Of a stretch of 64,000 bases of DNA, positions 31,701-40,819 are shown one piece after another; within the stretch, counting starts at the first letter, position 1, and the number at the start of each line of letters is the position of its first letter. Location: assembly GCA_011050525.1 (NCBI GenBank), contig DRFO01000020.1, positions 62,001 through 126,000 of the forward strand. Reading direction: 5' to 3'. The notes under the pieces are model-generated. The model did not search any database. It had not been told where the DNA came from and saw nothing but the letters and a program-made list of their open reading frames with translations. The stretch is from Halopseudomonas xinjiangensis (GTDB taxonomy: Bacteria > Pseudomonadota > Gammaproteobacteria > Pseudomonadales > Pseudomonadaceae). The position numbers and the translations under genes were made by a program.

Positions 31701-32651
31701 CATCCGGGCCAGCACGACTTCATATAACACCTTGAACGCCACCATCTGGACTTTTCCCGTCATCCGCAGATTTTTCGCGGCTTCGGCAAACGCATAGGAC
31801 ACTGCAGCAGGGGAGTAAGGGTTATAACACTGAGAAGCCCCAGGCTGACCAAAAGCAGCATCAAATCTCAGCTGCAGCTCAATGAGGTATTCGCGCTGGA
31901 TTATTTCGGCCTTGGATATGGCTTTTCGAATAACCAGCCAGTCTTCAAACTCGTTTTTTTCAATCAACGACAGCGCCGGCCGGTCCCCCCTGTTCTTTCC
32001 AGCCTGTACATCTTCGACATAACGGTTATTCGCAACATCGGTGGCGTCGAGAAAAATTCGGGCCTTGATTGCACTCCCGATGTCGGGTTGCTGCTTTCTC
32101 AGCAATGCAAGAGTGTCGAAGAAGGGTTGCTGGGCTGTCTGGGACCTCTGTCGGTCAGCTTCATCGAGCAGGGCGCTTTTCAGCGCTTCGAAAAAAGCTG
32201 GCAGGTGATTATCCAGGAACTGGGCTATCCGGGAATTGTTTTCCTGGATGAGCTTGATCTTGCTAGCGGAATCAAGCAGCGCCTTGCCGGCAACGCTGCT
32301 CTCATTGGCGGCAGCTTTCGCTGTGGGAATAAGTCCGACTGCCTGTTGCATATCGATTACAAAATGCGGAGTCATGTGGGACAGGCGCAGGCCGAGCCCC
32401 TGCTTTGAAATATGAACGACCGTTACGTCGACCACTACTCGCCGGCCCGGAAGCTGAAAGCTGACCATGCCCAGGTTTCTCGTTTGCTCCAGCAACGACT
32501 TTATGGCGCCTGATTGACGGGCACCATTAAGCTTGATCAGCATTCCACCCTGGCTATAGTCGCTGATCACGCAGCCAAAGCTGGTTCCTGGCCCTACGCT
32601 GAAAGCACCGTCTATAGAGGCTGCCTGGCGCAGGAACTGTCTTTTTTCCAC
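28785..32651 (-). CDS. PilZ-DUF1631-GGDEF(degenerate)-EAL-like regulatory protein
   Basis: N-terminal PilZ-like segment ([15 protein letters not shown]...[13 protein letters not shown]), DUF1631-like centre, GGDEF-like [17 protein letters not shown]...[10 protein letters not shown], EAL-like YEVLL...[29 protein letters not shown]. Confidence 0.85.
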   Translation of the reverse strand: [1288 protein letters not shown]

Positions 32652-32826
32652 GGCGGCAACTTCCTCGCTCCAACCACCAATATTTATCTGCCAAGCTTAG
32701 ACGGAATGACGTCACATTGCACTGCATCAATAGTAGGAAAGCTTTGATCTTGACGCATCTGTGAGGTCGTGCGCAGTTGTGGAACCAGGGTGTTTGGAAT
32801 GTTCGATTTCTGGCCAGATTGAACGG

Positions 32827-34362
32827 CTAGGCTTGCTCGGCTTTGATTTGAGTCACCTGGGAAACGTTCAGGCTACGCAGTTCATCCATATAATCCTGCA
32901 ATGGTCGCGTGTCGGTATGCTGCAGATGAAGCCCTAGCTTGGTGCGCCGCCAGATAACGTCCTCCACCGTTTGTGCCCATTCGTGGGTTACCAGATATCT
33001 GATCTCGCAGGCATAGAGCGTGTCGCCAAACCAATTTCCCAGGTCTTCAAGTGAATGACAACCTTCAAGGATGACCTCGGTCAGCGTGCCGTAGGTGCGG
33101 ACGAAGCGGCGGATGATACTGTTCGGTAGCCAGGCGTAGCGCGCGCGGTAACGCTCCTGCAACTCGTTATGAGAGGTGAAGTCTCCACCCGGCAAGGCAT
33201 TGTGGCGAGTCCAGGCAGGGCCGGCTTTGGGAAAGAATTTGCAAAGGCTGTCGGTGGCGGCTTCAGCGAGCTTGCGATAGGTGGTTATTTTACCGCCGAA
33301 CACGGAAAGAAGGGGTGCCTTGCCGGGCTGGATGTCCATCTCGAAGGTGTAGTCGCGAGAGGCTTTCTGGGCTGACTCCGACTCGTCGTCCATCAGGGGT
33401 CGTACGCCGGAAAAGGTCCAGACGACATCTTCGGCCGAGATCTTCCTGCGGAAGTGGCTGTTGACTACCGAGATGAGGTAGTCGGTCTCCTCGGGAGAAA
33501 TGCTGACCTGGGACGGGTCGCCCTGATAATCCACGTCGGTGGTGCCCACCAGGGAAAAGTTTTCTTCGTAGGGAATCACGAAAACGATACGGCCGTCTTC
33601 GTTCTGCAAAATATACGACTCGGCTTCCCCGTGAATGCGCGGTACGACAAGATGGCTGCCCTTGACCATGCGGATCTGTTTGGGTGATTCGACCTGAATC
33701 GTTTCAGTGAGCAAACGGCTCACCCAGGGGCCGCCCGCATTGACCAGCGTGCGGCACAGGTGAACTGTCTGCTTTCGGCTTGACTGGTCTTCCAGCGTTA
33801 CCGCCCAGAACTCCTTCTGGCGAACCGCCTTGACGCAGCGCGTTCGTGTCCTGATGGACGCGCCATGTTGCTCGGCCGCCTTGGCGGTGAGCACCACCAG
33901 GCGAGCGTCATCTACCCAACCGTCTGAGTATTCGAAGCCCCTGTTGATTGAGTTGACCATCGGGCTGCCGGGACTAAAGCGGATGCTTCTGGAGCCTGGC
34001 AGCGTTTCGCGTTTGGCGAGATGGTCATAGAGGAACAGGCCGATACGGATCATCCATGCAGGTCGCAGATGGGGTTGGTGTGGCAGACGAAACCGCATCG
34101 GCCACATGATGTGCGGTGCGTTTTTCAACAGCGACTCGCGCTCGGCCAACGCTTCGCGTACCAGACGAAACTCGTAGAACTCCAGATACCTGAGCCCTCC
34201 GTGCACCAGCTTGCTGCTGCTGGATGAGGTGGCCGAGGCCAGGTCATTCATTTCGCAGAGAAGCACTTTCAACCCGCGGCCAGCGGCATCCAGAGCGATT
34301 CCCGCACCGTTCACCCCACCACCGACGACGATAAGGTCGTGAATTTCGTGACTTGAGGGCAT
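32827..34362 (-). CDS. glpD: glycerol-3-phosphate dehydrogenase
   Basis: IVVGGGVNGAGIALDAAGRGLKVLLCEMNDLASATSSSSSKLVHGGLRYLE. Confidence 0.96.
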   Translation of the reverse strand: MPSSHEIHDLIVVGGGVNGAGIALDAAGRGLKVLLCEMNDLASATSSSSSKLVHGGLRYLEFYEFRLVREALAERESLLKNAPHIMWPMRFRLPHQPHLRPAWMIRIGLFLYDHLAKRETLPGSRSIRFSPGSPMVNSINRGFEYSDGWVDDARLVVLTAKAAEQHGASIRTRTRCVKAVRQKEFWAVTLEDQSSRKQTVHLCRTLVNAGGPWVSRLLTETIQVESPKQIRMVKGSHLVVPRIHGEAESYILQNEDGRIVFVIPYEENFSLVGTTDVDYQGDPSQVSISPEETDYLISVVNSHFRRKISAEDVVWTFSGVRPLMDDESESAQKASRDYTFEMDIQPGKAPLLSVFGGKITTYRKLAEAATDSLCKFFPKAGPAWTRHNALPGGDFTSHNELQERYRARYAWLPNSIIRRFVRTYGTLTEVILEGCHSLEDLGNWFGDTLYACEIRYLVTHEWAQTVEDVIWRRTKLGLHLQHTDTRPLQDYMDELRSLNVSQVTQIKAEQA

Positions 34363-34559
34363 GCCTGGCTATCTCCTCAGCGGCTGATCGGAAGTTGCGA
34401 CTTACCCACTATAATATTCGAAAAGGAAAACAATCAATCATAAACGAAAATATTATCGAAATATCAGGCGATATTGTCCGCCAAGTCGAAAATAGTATTA
34501 ATTTACGAACGAAAGAGCGAATTCAGAAAAAGCTGCGCTCGGTGGCAATCTTGTGTGGG

Positions 34560-35318
34560 TCAGACCACGTGAAGTTCGACCTCACTGTCTCTTAGCATCT
34601 GGCGGATGTCGACGTGGGGCGCCTGGTCGGTGAAGAAATGATCCGCCTGGGTAATGTCTCCAAGTCTTACCATCGCGTTACGTCCGAACTTGGTATGGTC
34701 GGCGGCCAGTATTACCTGGCGGGAATTGGCGATGATCGTCTGTGCTACGCGCACTTCCCGGTAATCAAAATCCAGCAGTGATCCGTCGGCATGAATACCG
34801 CTGATGCCGATGATGCCAAAGTCCATCTTGAACTGATTGATGAAGTCGCGGGTTGCCTCGCCGACGATGCCGCCGTCGCGGTTCCGCACTTCACCCCCGG
34901 CGATGATGACATTGAAGTCTTCCTTGGCACTGAGGATGGTCGCAACGTGCAGGTTGTTGGTGACGATGCGCAGATTACGGTGCCCAAGCAGCGCCCTGGC
35001 GATGGTTTCGGTGGTGGTGCCGATGTTGATGAACAGCGAAGCGCCGTCGGGAATCATTTTCACCAGTTCGTTGGCGATTTTTTCCTTGGCCTCCAGGTCC
35101 ATGATCTTGCGCGCCTGGTAGGCGGTGTTGACCGTACTGGAATCAACGCCTGCGCCGCCATGGTGTCGGCGCAGCAGGTTCTGTTTGGCCAGCAGGTTCA
35201 GGTCGCGCCGGATGGTCTGTGGCGTTACATCAAAATGTTCCACCAGTTCGTCAATAGTAACGAATCCGGATTTCTGAACCAGCTCGAGTATCAGGTCCTG
35301 CCTACGTCTCTGAGTCAT
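34560..35318 (-). CDS. glpR: DeoR/GlpR family transcriptional regulator
   Basis: MTQRRRQDLILELVQKSGFVTIDELVEHFDVTPQTIRRDLNLL and a GlpR effector domain; directly upstream of glpD. Confidence 0.92.
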   Translation of the reverse strand: MTQRRRQDLILELVQKSGFVTIDELVEHFDVTPQTIRRDLNLLAKQNLLRRHHGGAGVDSSTVNTAYQARKIMDLEAKEKIANELVKMIPDGASLFINIGTTTETIARALLGHRNLRIVTNNLHVATILSAKEDFNVIIAGGEVRNRDGGIVGEATRDFINQFKMDFGIIGISGIHADGSLLDFDYREVRVAQTIIANSRQVILAADHTKFGRNAMVRLGDITQADHFFTDQAPHVDIRQMLRDSEVELHVV

Positions 35319-35526
35319 GCCCTGCACCTTCCTTAAACAAGGTCGCCGAATGCGTCCGGCCTGGCTGCCTGCCAATGGTGCGGGACATTACGCGCGGCAT
35401 AGGGTCCTTGCAACAGGGCAGGCCAAGTGCATCGAATTATTACATAGTTTATTTCTGTGAAATGCCTTCCGGAAGTGATGGGCTCTTCTGTTGATGTCGG
35501 TCAGATCGAAGTGTCCCCTCGACGTG

Positions 35527-37392
35527 TCAGCGCAGCCCGTGCTCCTTGAGGCGCTTGTAAACGGTATTGCGGCTGACGCTCAGCTCGCGGGCCACACGCG
35601 AAACGTTGCCCTGGCACTTGCGAAACAGCGAGGGCACGTCTTCCGTCGGGCTGGCGCAGATAGGAATGGCGTCTTTCGGTAACGGTGGCTGGCTGGCATG
35701 GGGGCTGGTTTCTTCCAGGTCGGTAAAGAAATCATCGGGCAGATGCCAGCGCTCCAGCGGCTGGTCTCCCGCCATGGCCAGGCCAACCTGGAGCACATTG
35801 ATCAACTGTCGGATGTTGCCGGGCCACGGGTGCTGCTCGAAGAGCCGCAAGATGCTATCTGCAAGCGCATATTTCCCAGGCGCCTCGCTGTAAAACGCAT
35901 GTAGTTGCCGGAACAGTTCGGTCTTGTCGGTGCGGTGCCGCAGGGGTGGGAGTTCAAGATTAAGCCCATTGATGCGATAGAAAAGGTCCCGCCTGAAGGC
36001 GCCTTCGGCAACCTGTTGACGCAGGCTGCGGTTGGTAGCGGTGATCAGCCTGATGTCGACCGGATACGCCTCGGTTGATCCCAGTGGGGTGACCGTGCGC
36101 TCCTGCAGAACTCGCAACAGGCGCGCCTGTGCGCTTAGCGGCATTTCGCCAATCTCATCCAGGAAAAGCGTACCCCCGTGCGCCTTGCGGATCAGACCGC
36201 TGGCGCCCTTGTTGCTCGCACCGGTGAAGGCGCCGCGCTCGTAGCCGAACAGCTCCGACTCGACCAGTTCCGCCGGTATCGCTGCGCAATTGATAGCTAC
36301 CAGTGGCGATTGGCTGCGGGAGCTGCTCGAATGCAGCGCCTTGACGAAAACCTCCTTGCCTACGCCGGTTTCCCCCTGAATCAGGATGGGAATGTCTTTC
36401 TCGATGATGCGTTCAGCCTGTTGGATGCAGCGGCTGATCCTTGCATCGCCAAATCCGATGCGGGCCAGGGTAATAGCGTTGGCGGGCGCTGCCGCGACCG
36501 GCCTGTACGGCTTCGGCGGCGCTTCGGATCCGGGCACCGGCTGGGGTTTCTTTATCACGCCATAGACCGTCTGACGTTTGTTCAGCCGCAGGACGACGGG
36601 CAATTGCTCGGGCTGATTCTTCAGCCCTGGCAACGCGCTATGGAACAGCTGCTCAATGCTGCTACCGGTAGGATTGGCACCGGCCATCAGCTCAGCGCGG
36701 CGGTTGGCCGCCACCACCGTGCCCTGCTCATCGAATACCAGCAATCCCGACCACTGACTGTCGATATTGTCGAGGTTGGTGTTGAAGGTCAGCAGAAAAT
36801 GCTGGTGCCGGTAGTGCTGGATGATCAGGCGGTTTTCGATCGACTGGGACATCAGCTTCACCATGCCCAGCGTGTGAGCCTGGGGCAGGTAGGTGTCGCT
36901 GGATACATTCAGGACGCCGAGCAGCGTCCTGTCGGTATCCAGAATTGGGGCCGCTGAGCCAATCATGAAGCGGTTGCCCTTGAGAAAGTGTTCATCCCTC
37001 AGCACTTGCACTGCCTGTCCGGTAGCAATGGTAGTGCCTATGGCGTTGGTGCCATTGGCGCGTTCCTGCCAAGTGGCGCCGTGTCGAAACAGCGCCTTGT
37101 TGCACCCGTCCAGCAGGCGTTGGTCCCCCCAGTCACTCAATACCCGGCCTTCGCAATCAGCCAGCAGTATCACGCTTTTGCTGTTCGAAAGGATGCTTTC
37201 GTAATAGGGCAGAACTTCCTGACCGGTTATGTCAATGAGCGAATGGTGCCTGTTGCGGAGCAGGGGGACGTCGACTTCCTGCACCGAGCCGCCCGCAGGT
37301 TCGCTGGCGTGATCAAGGCCAAACGCTCTGCAGCGTCGCCAGGATGCTTCGATAAGAGCGCGTCGTGCCAGGCGGTTCTCTGGGGCTTTCAT
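35527..37392 (-). CDS. sigma-54-dependent Fis family activator (AcoR-like, GAF + AAA+ + HTH)
   Basis: GETGVGKEVFVKALH, YERGAFTGASNKG (GAFTGA loop), LFLDEIGEMPLSAQARLLRVLQE, C-terminal Fis-type HTH. Confidence 0.93.
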   Translation of the reverse strand: MKAPENRLARRALIEASWRRCRAFGLDHASEPAGGSVQEVDVPLLRNRHHSLIDITGQEVLPYYESILSNSKSVILLADCEGRVLSDWGDQRLLDGCNKALFRHGATWQERANGTNAIGTTIATGQAVQVLRDEHFLKGNRFMIGSAAPILDTDRTLLGVLNVSSDTYLPQAHTLGMVKLMSQSIENRLIIQHYRHQHFLLTFNTNLDNIDSQWSGLLVFDEQGTVVAANRRAELMAGANPTGSSIEQLFHSALPGLKNQPEQLPVVLRLNKRQTVYGVIKKPQPVPGSEAPPKPYRPVAAAPANAITLARIGFGDARISRCIQQAERIIEKDIPILIQGETGVGKEVFVKALHSSSSRSQSPLVAINCAAIPAELVESELFGYERGAFTGASNKGASGLIRKAHGGTLFLDEIGEMPLSAQARLLRVLQERTVTPLGSTEAYPVDIRLITATNRSLRQQVAEGAFRRDLFYRINGLNLELPPLRHRTDKTELFRQLHAFYSEAPGKYALADSILRLFEQHPWPGNIRQLINVLQVGLAMAGDQPLERWHLPDDFFTDLEETSPHASQPPLPKDAIPICASPTEDVPSLFRKCQGNVSRVARELSVSRNTVYKRLKEHGLR

Positions 37393-37651
37393 TGTGGGGC
37401 CCTTGGATTTGTTTTGTTTGTTCGGAATTGAAAGCGTCGCGCGAACTTCGGCGAAACAATCCCGTTTGAGCTGTTCAGAAGTGTAGAAGAGCTTTGACTA
37501 ATTTGTTCATTTGCAACACAGGTCAACACATTGGATGAACAATCATTTTCGAATTTGTGCGGAATATTTATTTAGATAAACGCAATCAAAGCCGTCTTTT
37601 TGCCATTAAATTCAACGATTTGTTTGAAGCTGGAGGCTGTCGCCGGTTTCC

Positions 37652-37668
37652 TTGGCACGTGTGTTGCT
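37652..37668 (+). promoter_or_regulatory. sigma-54 (-24/-12) promoter for glpSTPQ
   Basis: tTGGCACGtgtgTTGCT matches the YTGGCACG-N4-TTGCW consensus; 82 nt upstream of the glpS-like ATG and divergent from the activator gene. Confidence 0.85.
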
Positions 37669-37750
37669 ATATCCATATTCGTAATCGAAAATTTTATTCG
37701 CGATGCCTGGAGCTTCTTGTGGGCTGCGAACAACAACAAGGAACGATTGC

Positions 37751-38845
37751 ATGTCGCTTACGTTAGAAAACGTGTCGCGTGTAGTGGATGGGGTGCCGCA
37801 TCTGTCCGACGTGAATATCACCTTCGAGCCAGGTTCCTTCAATGTGCTGCTGGGACGCACCCTGGCGGGTAAGACCTCGCTGATGCGCCTGATGGCTGGC
37901 CTCGACCGCCCCACCGCCGGCCGGCTATTGATGGATGGCGAGGACGTGACCGGCAAGCCGGTCCAGCGCCGGAACGTATCGATGGTTTATCAGCAGTTCA
38001 TCAATTTTCCGGGCATGACGGTGCGTGAAAATATTGCCTCGCCGCTGCGCATCGCGCGCATGAAGGACGCCGAAATCGGGCGGCGCGTGGCGGAGACCGC
38101 TGCCATGCTTCGTATCGAGCCGCTGCTCGACCGGTATCCTCTGGAGCTGTCGGGAGGGCAGCAGCAAAGGACGGCGATGGCCAGAGCCCTGGTAAAGGAT
38201 GCCTCACTGATTCTGTTCGATGAGCCACTAGTCAATCTGGATTACAAGCTCCGCGAAGAGCTGCGCGTCGAGCTGCGCGAACTGTTTCGCGAACGCAACG
38301 CCATCGCGGTCTACGCCTCCACCGAGCCGAACGAAGCACTGGCGCTTGGCGGTGCCACCACCTTGCTGCACGAGGGCCGGATCATCCAGTCGGGCCCCGG
38401 CAACCATGTGTACCGCCAGCCGGTGAACATTCATGCTGCCGAGTTGTTCAGCGAACCGCCGATCAATCTCATCAACGGCCGGCTGACCGAGAACGAAATC
38501 AACTTCGATGACTACGCCTTCTATTCGATGATTCCCGAACTCGCCTCGCTACCGCCAGGCAACTACAGCTTCGGCGTGCGTCCAAGTCATCTCGGTCTGG
38601 TACCGCGTGATGATGATGATCTGGAGTTTGCGATGCAGGTGGAACTCGCCGAAATCAGTGGCTCCGAGACCTTTCTGCACGTTCGCAACGAGCATTTCAA
38701 TCTGGTCCTGCAATTGTCGGGTGTGCATGCCTACCGTACCGATACGCCGATTAAGGTCTATCTGCCCATCCATAAACTGTTCGTCTTCAGCGTGGACGGC
38801 GACATGGTGCAGGCCCCAGCCATGCTGAACAGGGAGCAAGTCTGA
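37751..38845 (+). CDS. glpS: glycerol ABC transporter ATP-binding protein (GlpS-like)
   Basis: MSLTLENVSRVVDGVPHLSDVNITFEPGSFNVLLGRTLAGKTSLMRLMAGL with unusual Walker A LGRTLAGKTS and LSGGQQQRTAMARAL. Confidence 0.85.
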   Translation: MSLTLENVSRVVDGVPHLSDVNITFEPGSFNVLLGRTLAGKTSLMRLMAGLDRPTAGRLLMDGEDVTGKPVQRRNVSMVYQQFINFPGMTVRENIASPLRIARMKDAEIGRRVAETAAMLRIEPLLDRYPLELSGGQQQRTAMARALVKDASLILFDEPLVNLDYKLREELRVELRELFRERNAIAVYASTEPNEALALGGATTLLHEGRIIQSGPGNHVYRQPVNIHAAELFSEPPINLINGRLTENEINFDDYAFYSMIPELASLPPGNYSFGVRPSHLGLVPRDDDDLEFAMQVELAEISGSETFLHVRNEHFNLVLQLSGVHAYRTDTPIKVYLPIHKLFVFSVDGDMVQAPAMLNREQV

Positions 38846-39945
38846 TGGCTGAGATCCAGTTGAGCTCGCTGGCACACAGTTACCATGTCAAACCCTCCGC
38901 TTCAGGCGATTACGCCATTCGGCATATGAACCACGTCTGGCACAAGGGCGGAGCCTATGCGCTGCTAGGGCCATCCGGCTGTGGCAAAAGTACGCTGCTG
39001 AATATCATTTCCGGGTTGTTGCAGCCCTCGCAGGGAGATGTGCTGTTCGATGGTGTCAGGGTGAACGAGATGACCCCCAGGGAGCGCAATATCGCCCAGG
39101 TGTTTCAGTTTCCAGTGGTCTACGACTCCATGACCGTCTACGACAATCTGGCCTTTCCCCTGCGCAATGCCGGTACGCCCAAGGCCAAGCTACAGGCCAA
39201 GGTGCTTGAGGTCGCGGAAATCCTCGAGCTGCAAAACGTGCTGTACAACAAGGCCAGGAATCTGACCGCGGACGAAAAGCAGAAGGTGTCCATGGGACGC
39301 GGGCTGGTTCGGGATGACGTCTCGGCCATTCTCTTCGACGAACCGCTTACCGTGATTGATCCGCACCTCAAATGGAAGCTGCGGCGCAAGCTCAAGCAGA
39401 TCCATGAACAGTTCAACCTCACCATGATCTATGTCACCCATGACCAGTTGGAAGCCTCAACCTTCGCCGACAAGATCGCGGTCATGTACGGCGGTCAGAT
39501 CGTGCAGTTTGGAACGCCGCGGGAGCTGTTCGAAGCACCCAACCACACCTTTGTCGGTTACTTCATTGGCAGTCCGGGGATGAACCTGGTGTCGGTATCG
39601 CGCTGTGCTGGTGGCGTTACCTTCGACGGAATAGACCTGCCGTTGTCCGACAGGCTCAACCAGTATCTCGCCAGTCTGCAGACCGAGAACATCAAGATCG
39701 GCATACGCCCCGAGTTCGTGCAGCTCGCGGGATCTGAAATGGACGATGCGTTGCCCTGTGATGTTCAGCATATCGAGGACCTGGGCACCTACAAGATCGT
39801 GACGCTCAAACTCGGCGAGCAGATCTTCAAGGCGCGCCTGGACGAAGACCATGCCGTGCCGCAGGGCAGGGCATGGGTCAGTTTTCCACGGCAGTGGCTG
39901 ATGATCTATGTCGATGAGTTTCTGGTAGAGGAGCAAGCGTTGTGA
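38845..39945 (+). CDS. glycerol ABC transporter ATP-binding protein (GlpT-like)
   Basis: LLGPSGCGKSTLLNIISGLLQPSQGDVLFDG; signature region NLTADEKQKVSMGRGLVR. Confidence 0.85.
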   Translation: MAEIQLSSLAHSYHVKPSASGDYAIRHMNHVWHKGGAYALLGPSGCGKSTLLNIISGLLQPSQGDVLFDGVRVNEMTPRERNIAQVFQFPVVYDSMTVYDNLAFPLRNAGTPKAKLQAKVLEVAEILELQNVLYNKARNLTADEKQKVSMGRGLVRDDVSAILFDEPLTVIDPHLKWKLRRKLKQIHEQFNLTMIYVTHDQLEASTFADKIAVMYGGQIVQFGTPRELFEAPNHTFVGYFIGSPGMNLVSVSRCAGGVTFDGIDLPLSDRLNQYLASLQTENIKIGIRPEFVQLAGSEMDDALPCDVQHIEDLGTYKIVTLKLGEQIFKARLDEDHAVPQGRAWVSFPRQWLMIYVDEFLVEEQAL

Positions 39946-40808
39946 TCAAGACCGAAAACAACAAGGCGTGGTTTCTGGTTCTGCCGGTATTCCTGTTGGT
40001 GGCGTTCTCGGCGGTCATTCCATTGATGACAGTAGTGAATTACTCGGTGCAGGATATTCTGGATCCCAATACCGCCTTTTTTGTGGGCGCGGAATGGTAC
40101 CGGGAAGTGCTGCGTGACCCGCGTCTGCATGACTCGCTGCTGCGCCAGTTCATCTATTCGTTCTCCGTTCTAGCGATTGAAATCCCGCTGGGTATAGGCG
40201 TCGCGCTGATGATGCCAACGAAAGGCCGCATGGCGTCACTTTGCCTGATCCTGCTGGCCATCCCTTTGCTGATTCCGTGGAACGTGGTCGGGACCATCTG
40301 GCAGATTTTCGGACGGGCTGATATCGGGCTAATGGGTTGGGCGCTTAACAGCCTGGGTGTCGACTATAACTACGCCGCTAACCCCGGCGATGCCTGGGCC
40401 ACGGTGTTGCTCATGGACGTGTGGCACTGGACCTCGCTGGTAGCGCTTTTGTGCTATTCGGGATTGCGCGCGATTCCCGAGGCCTTCTACCAGGCGGCAG
40501 AAATCGACCGGGCATCGCGCTGGGCGGTGTTCCGCTATATTCAGCTGCCCAGGCTCAAGAGCGTGCTGGTAATTGCCGTGCTGCTGCGTTTCATGGACAG
40601 CTTCATGATCTACACCGAACCCTTTGTGCTGACCGGTGGCGGACCGGGCAGTTCCACTACCTTTCTCAGCCAGACCCTGGTGACCATGGCTATCGGTCAG
40701 TTCGATATTGGCCCGGCGGCCGCATTCTCGCTGATCTACTTCCTCATTGTGCTGCTGGTTTCGTGGTTGTTCTTCACCACGATTACGCATATGGACAAGA
40801 GCAAATAA
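39942..40808 (+). CDS. glpP: ABC transporter permease (GlpP-like, GTG start)
   Basis: MalF-type permease; EAA-like loop EAFYQAAEIDRASRWAVFRYIQLPRLK. Confidence 0.85.
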   Translation: MIKTENNKAWFLVLPVFLLVAFSAVIPLMTVVNYSVQDILDPNTAFFVGAEWYREVLRDPRLHDSLLRQFIYSFSVLAIEIPLGIGVALMMPTKGRMASLCLILLAIPLLIPWNVVGTIWQIFGRADIGLMGWALNSLGVDYNYAANPGDAWATVLLMDVWHWTSLVALLCYSGLRAIPEAFYQAAEIDRASRWAVFRYIQLPRLKSVLVIAVLLRFMDSFMIYTEPFVLTGGGPGSSTTFLSQTLVTMAIGQFDIGPAAAFSLIYFLIVLLVSWLFFTTITHMDKSK

Positions 40809-40819
40809 GGGGGCCATTC

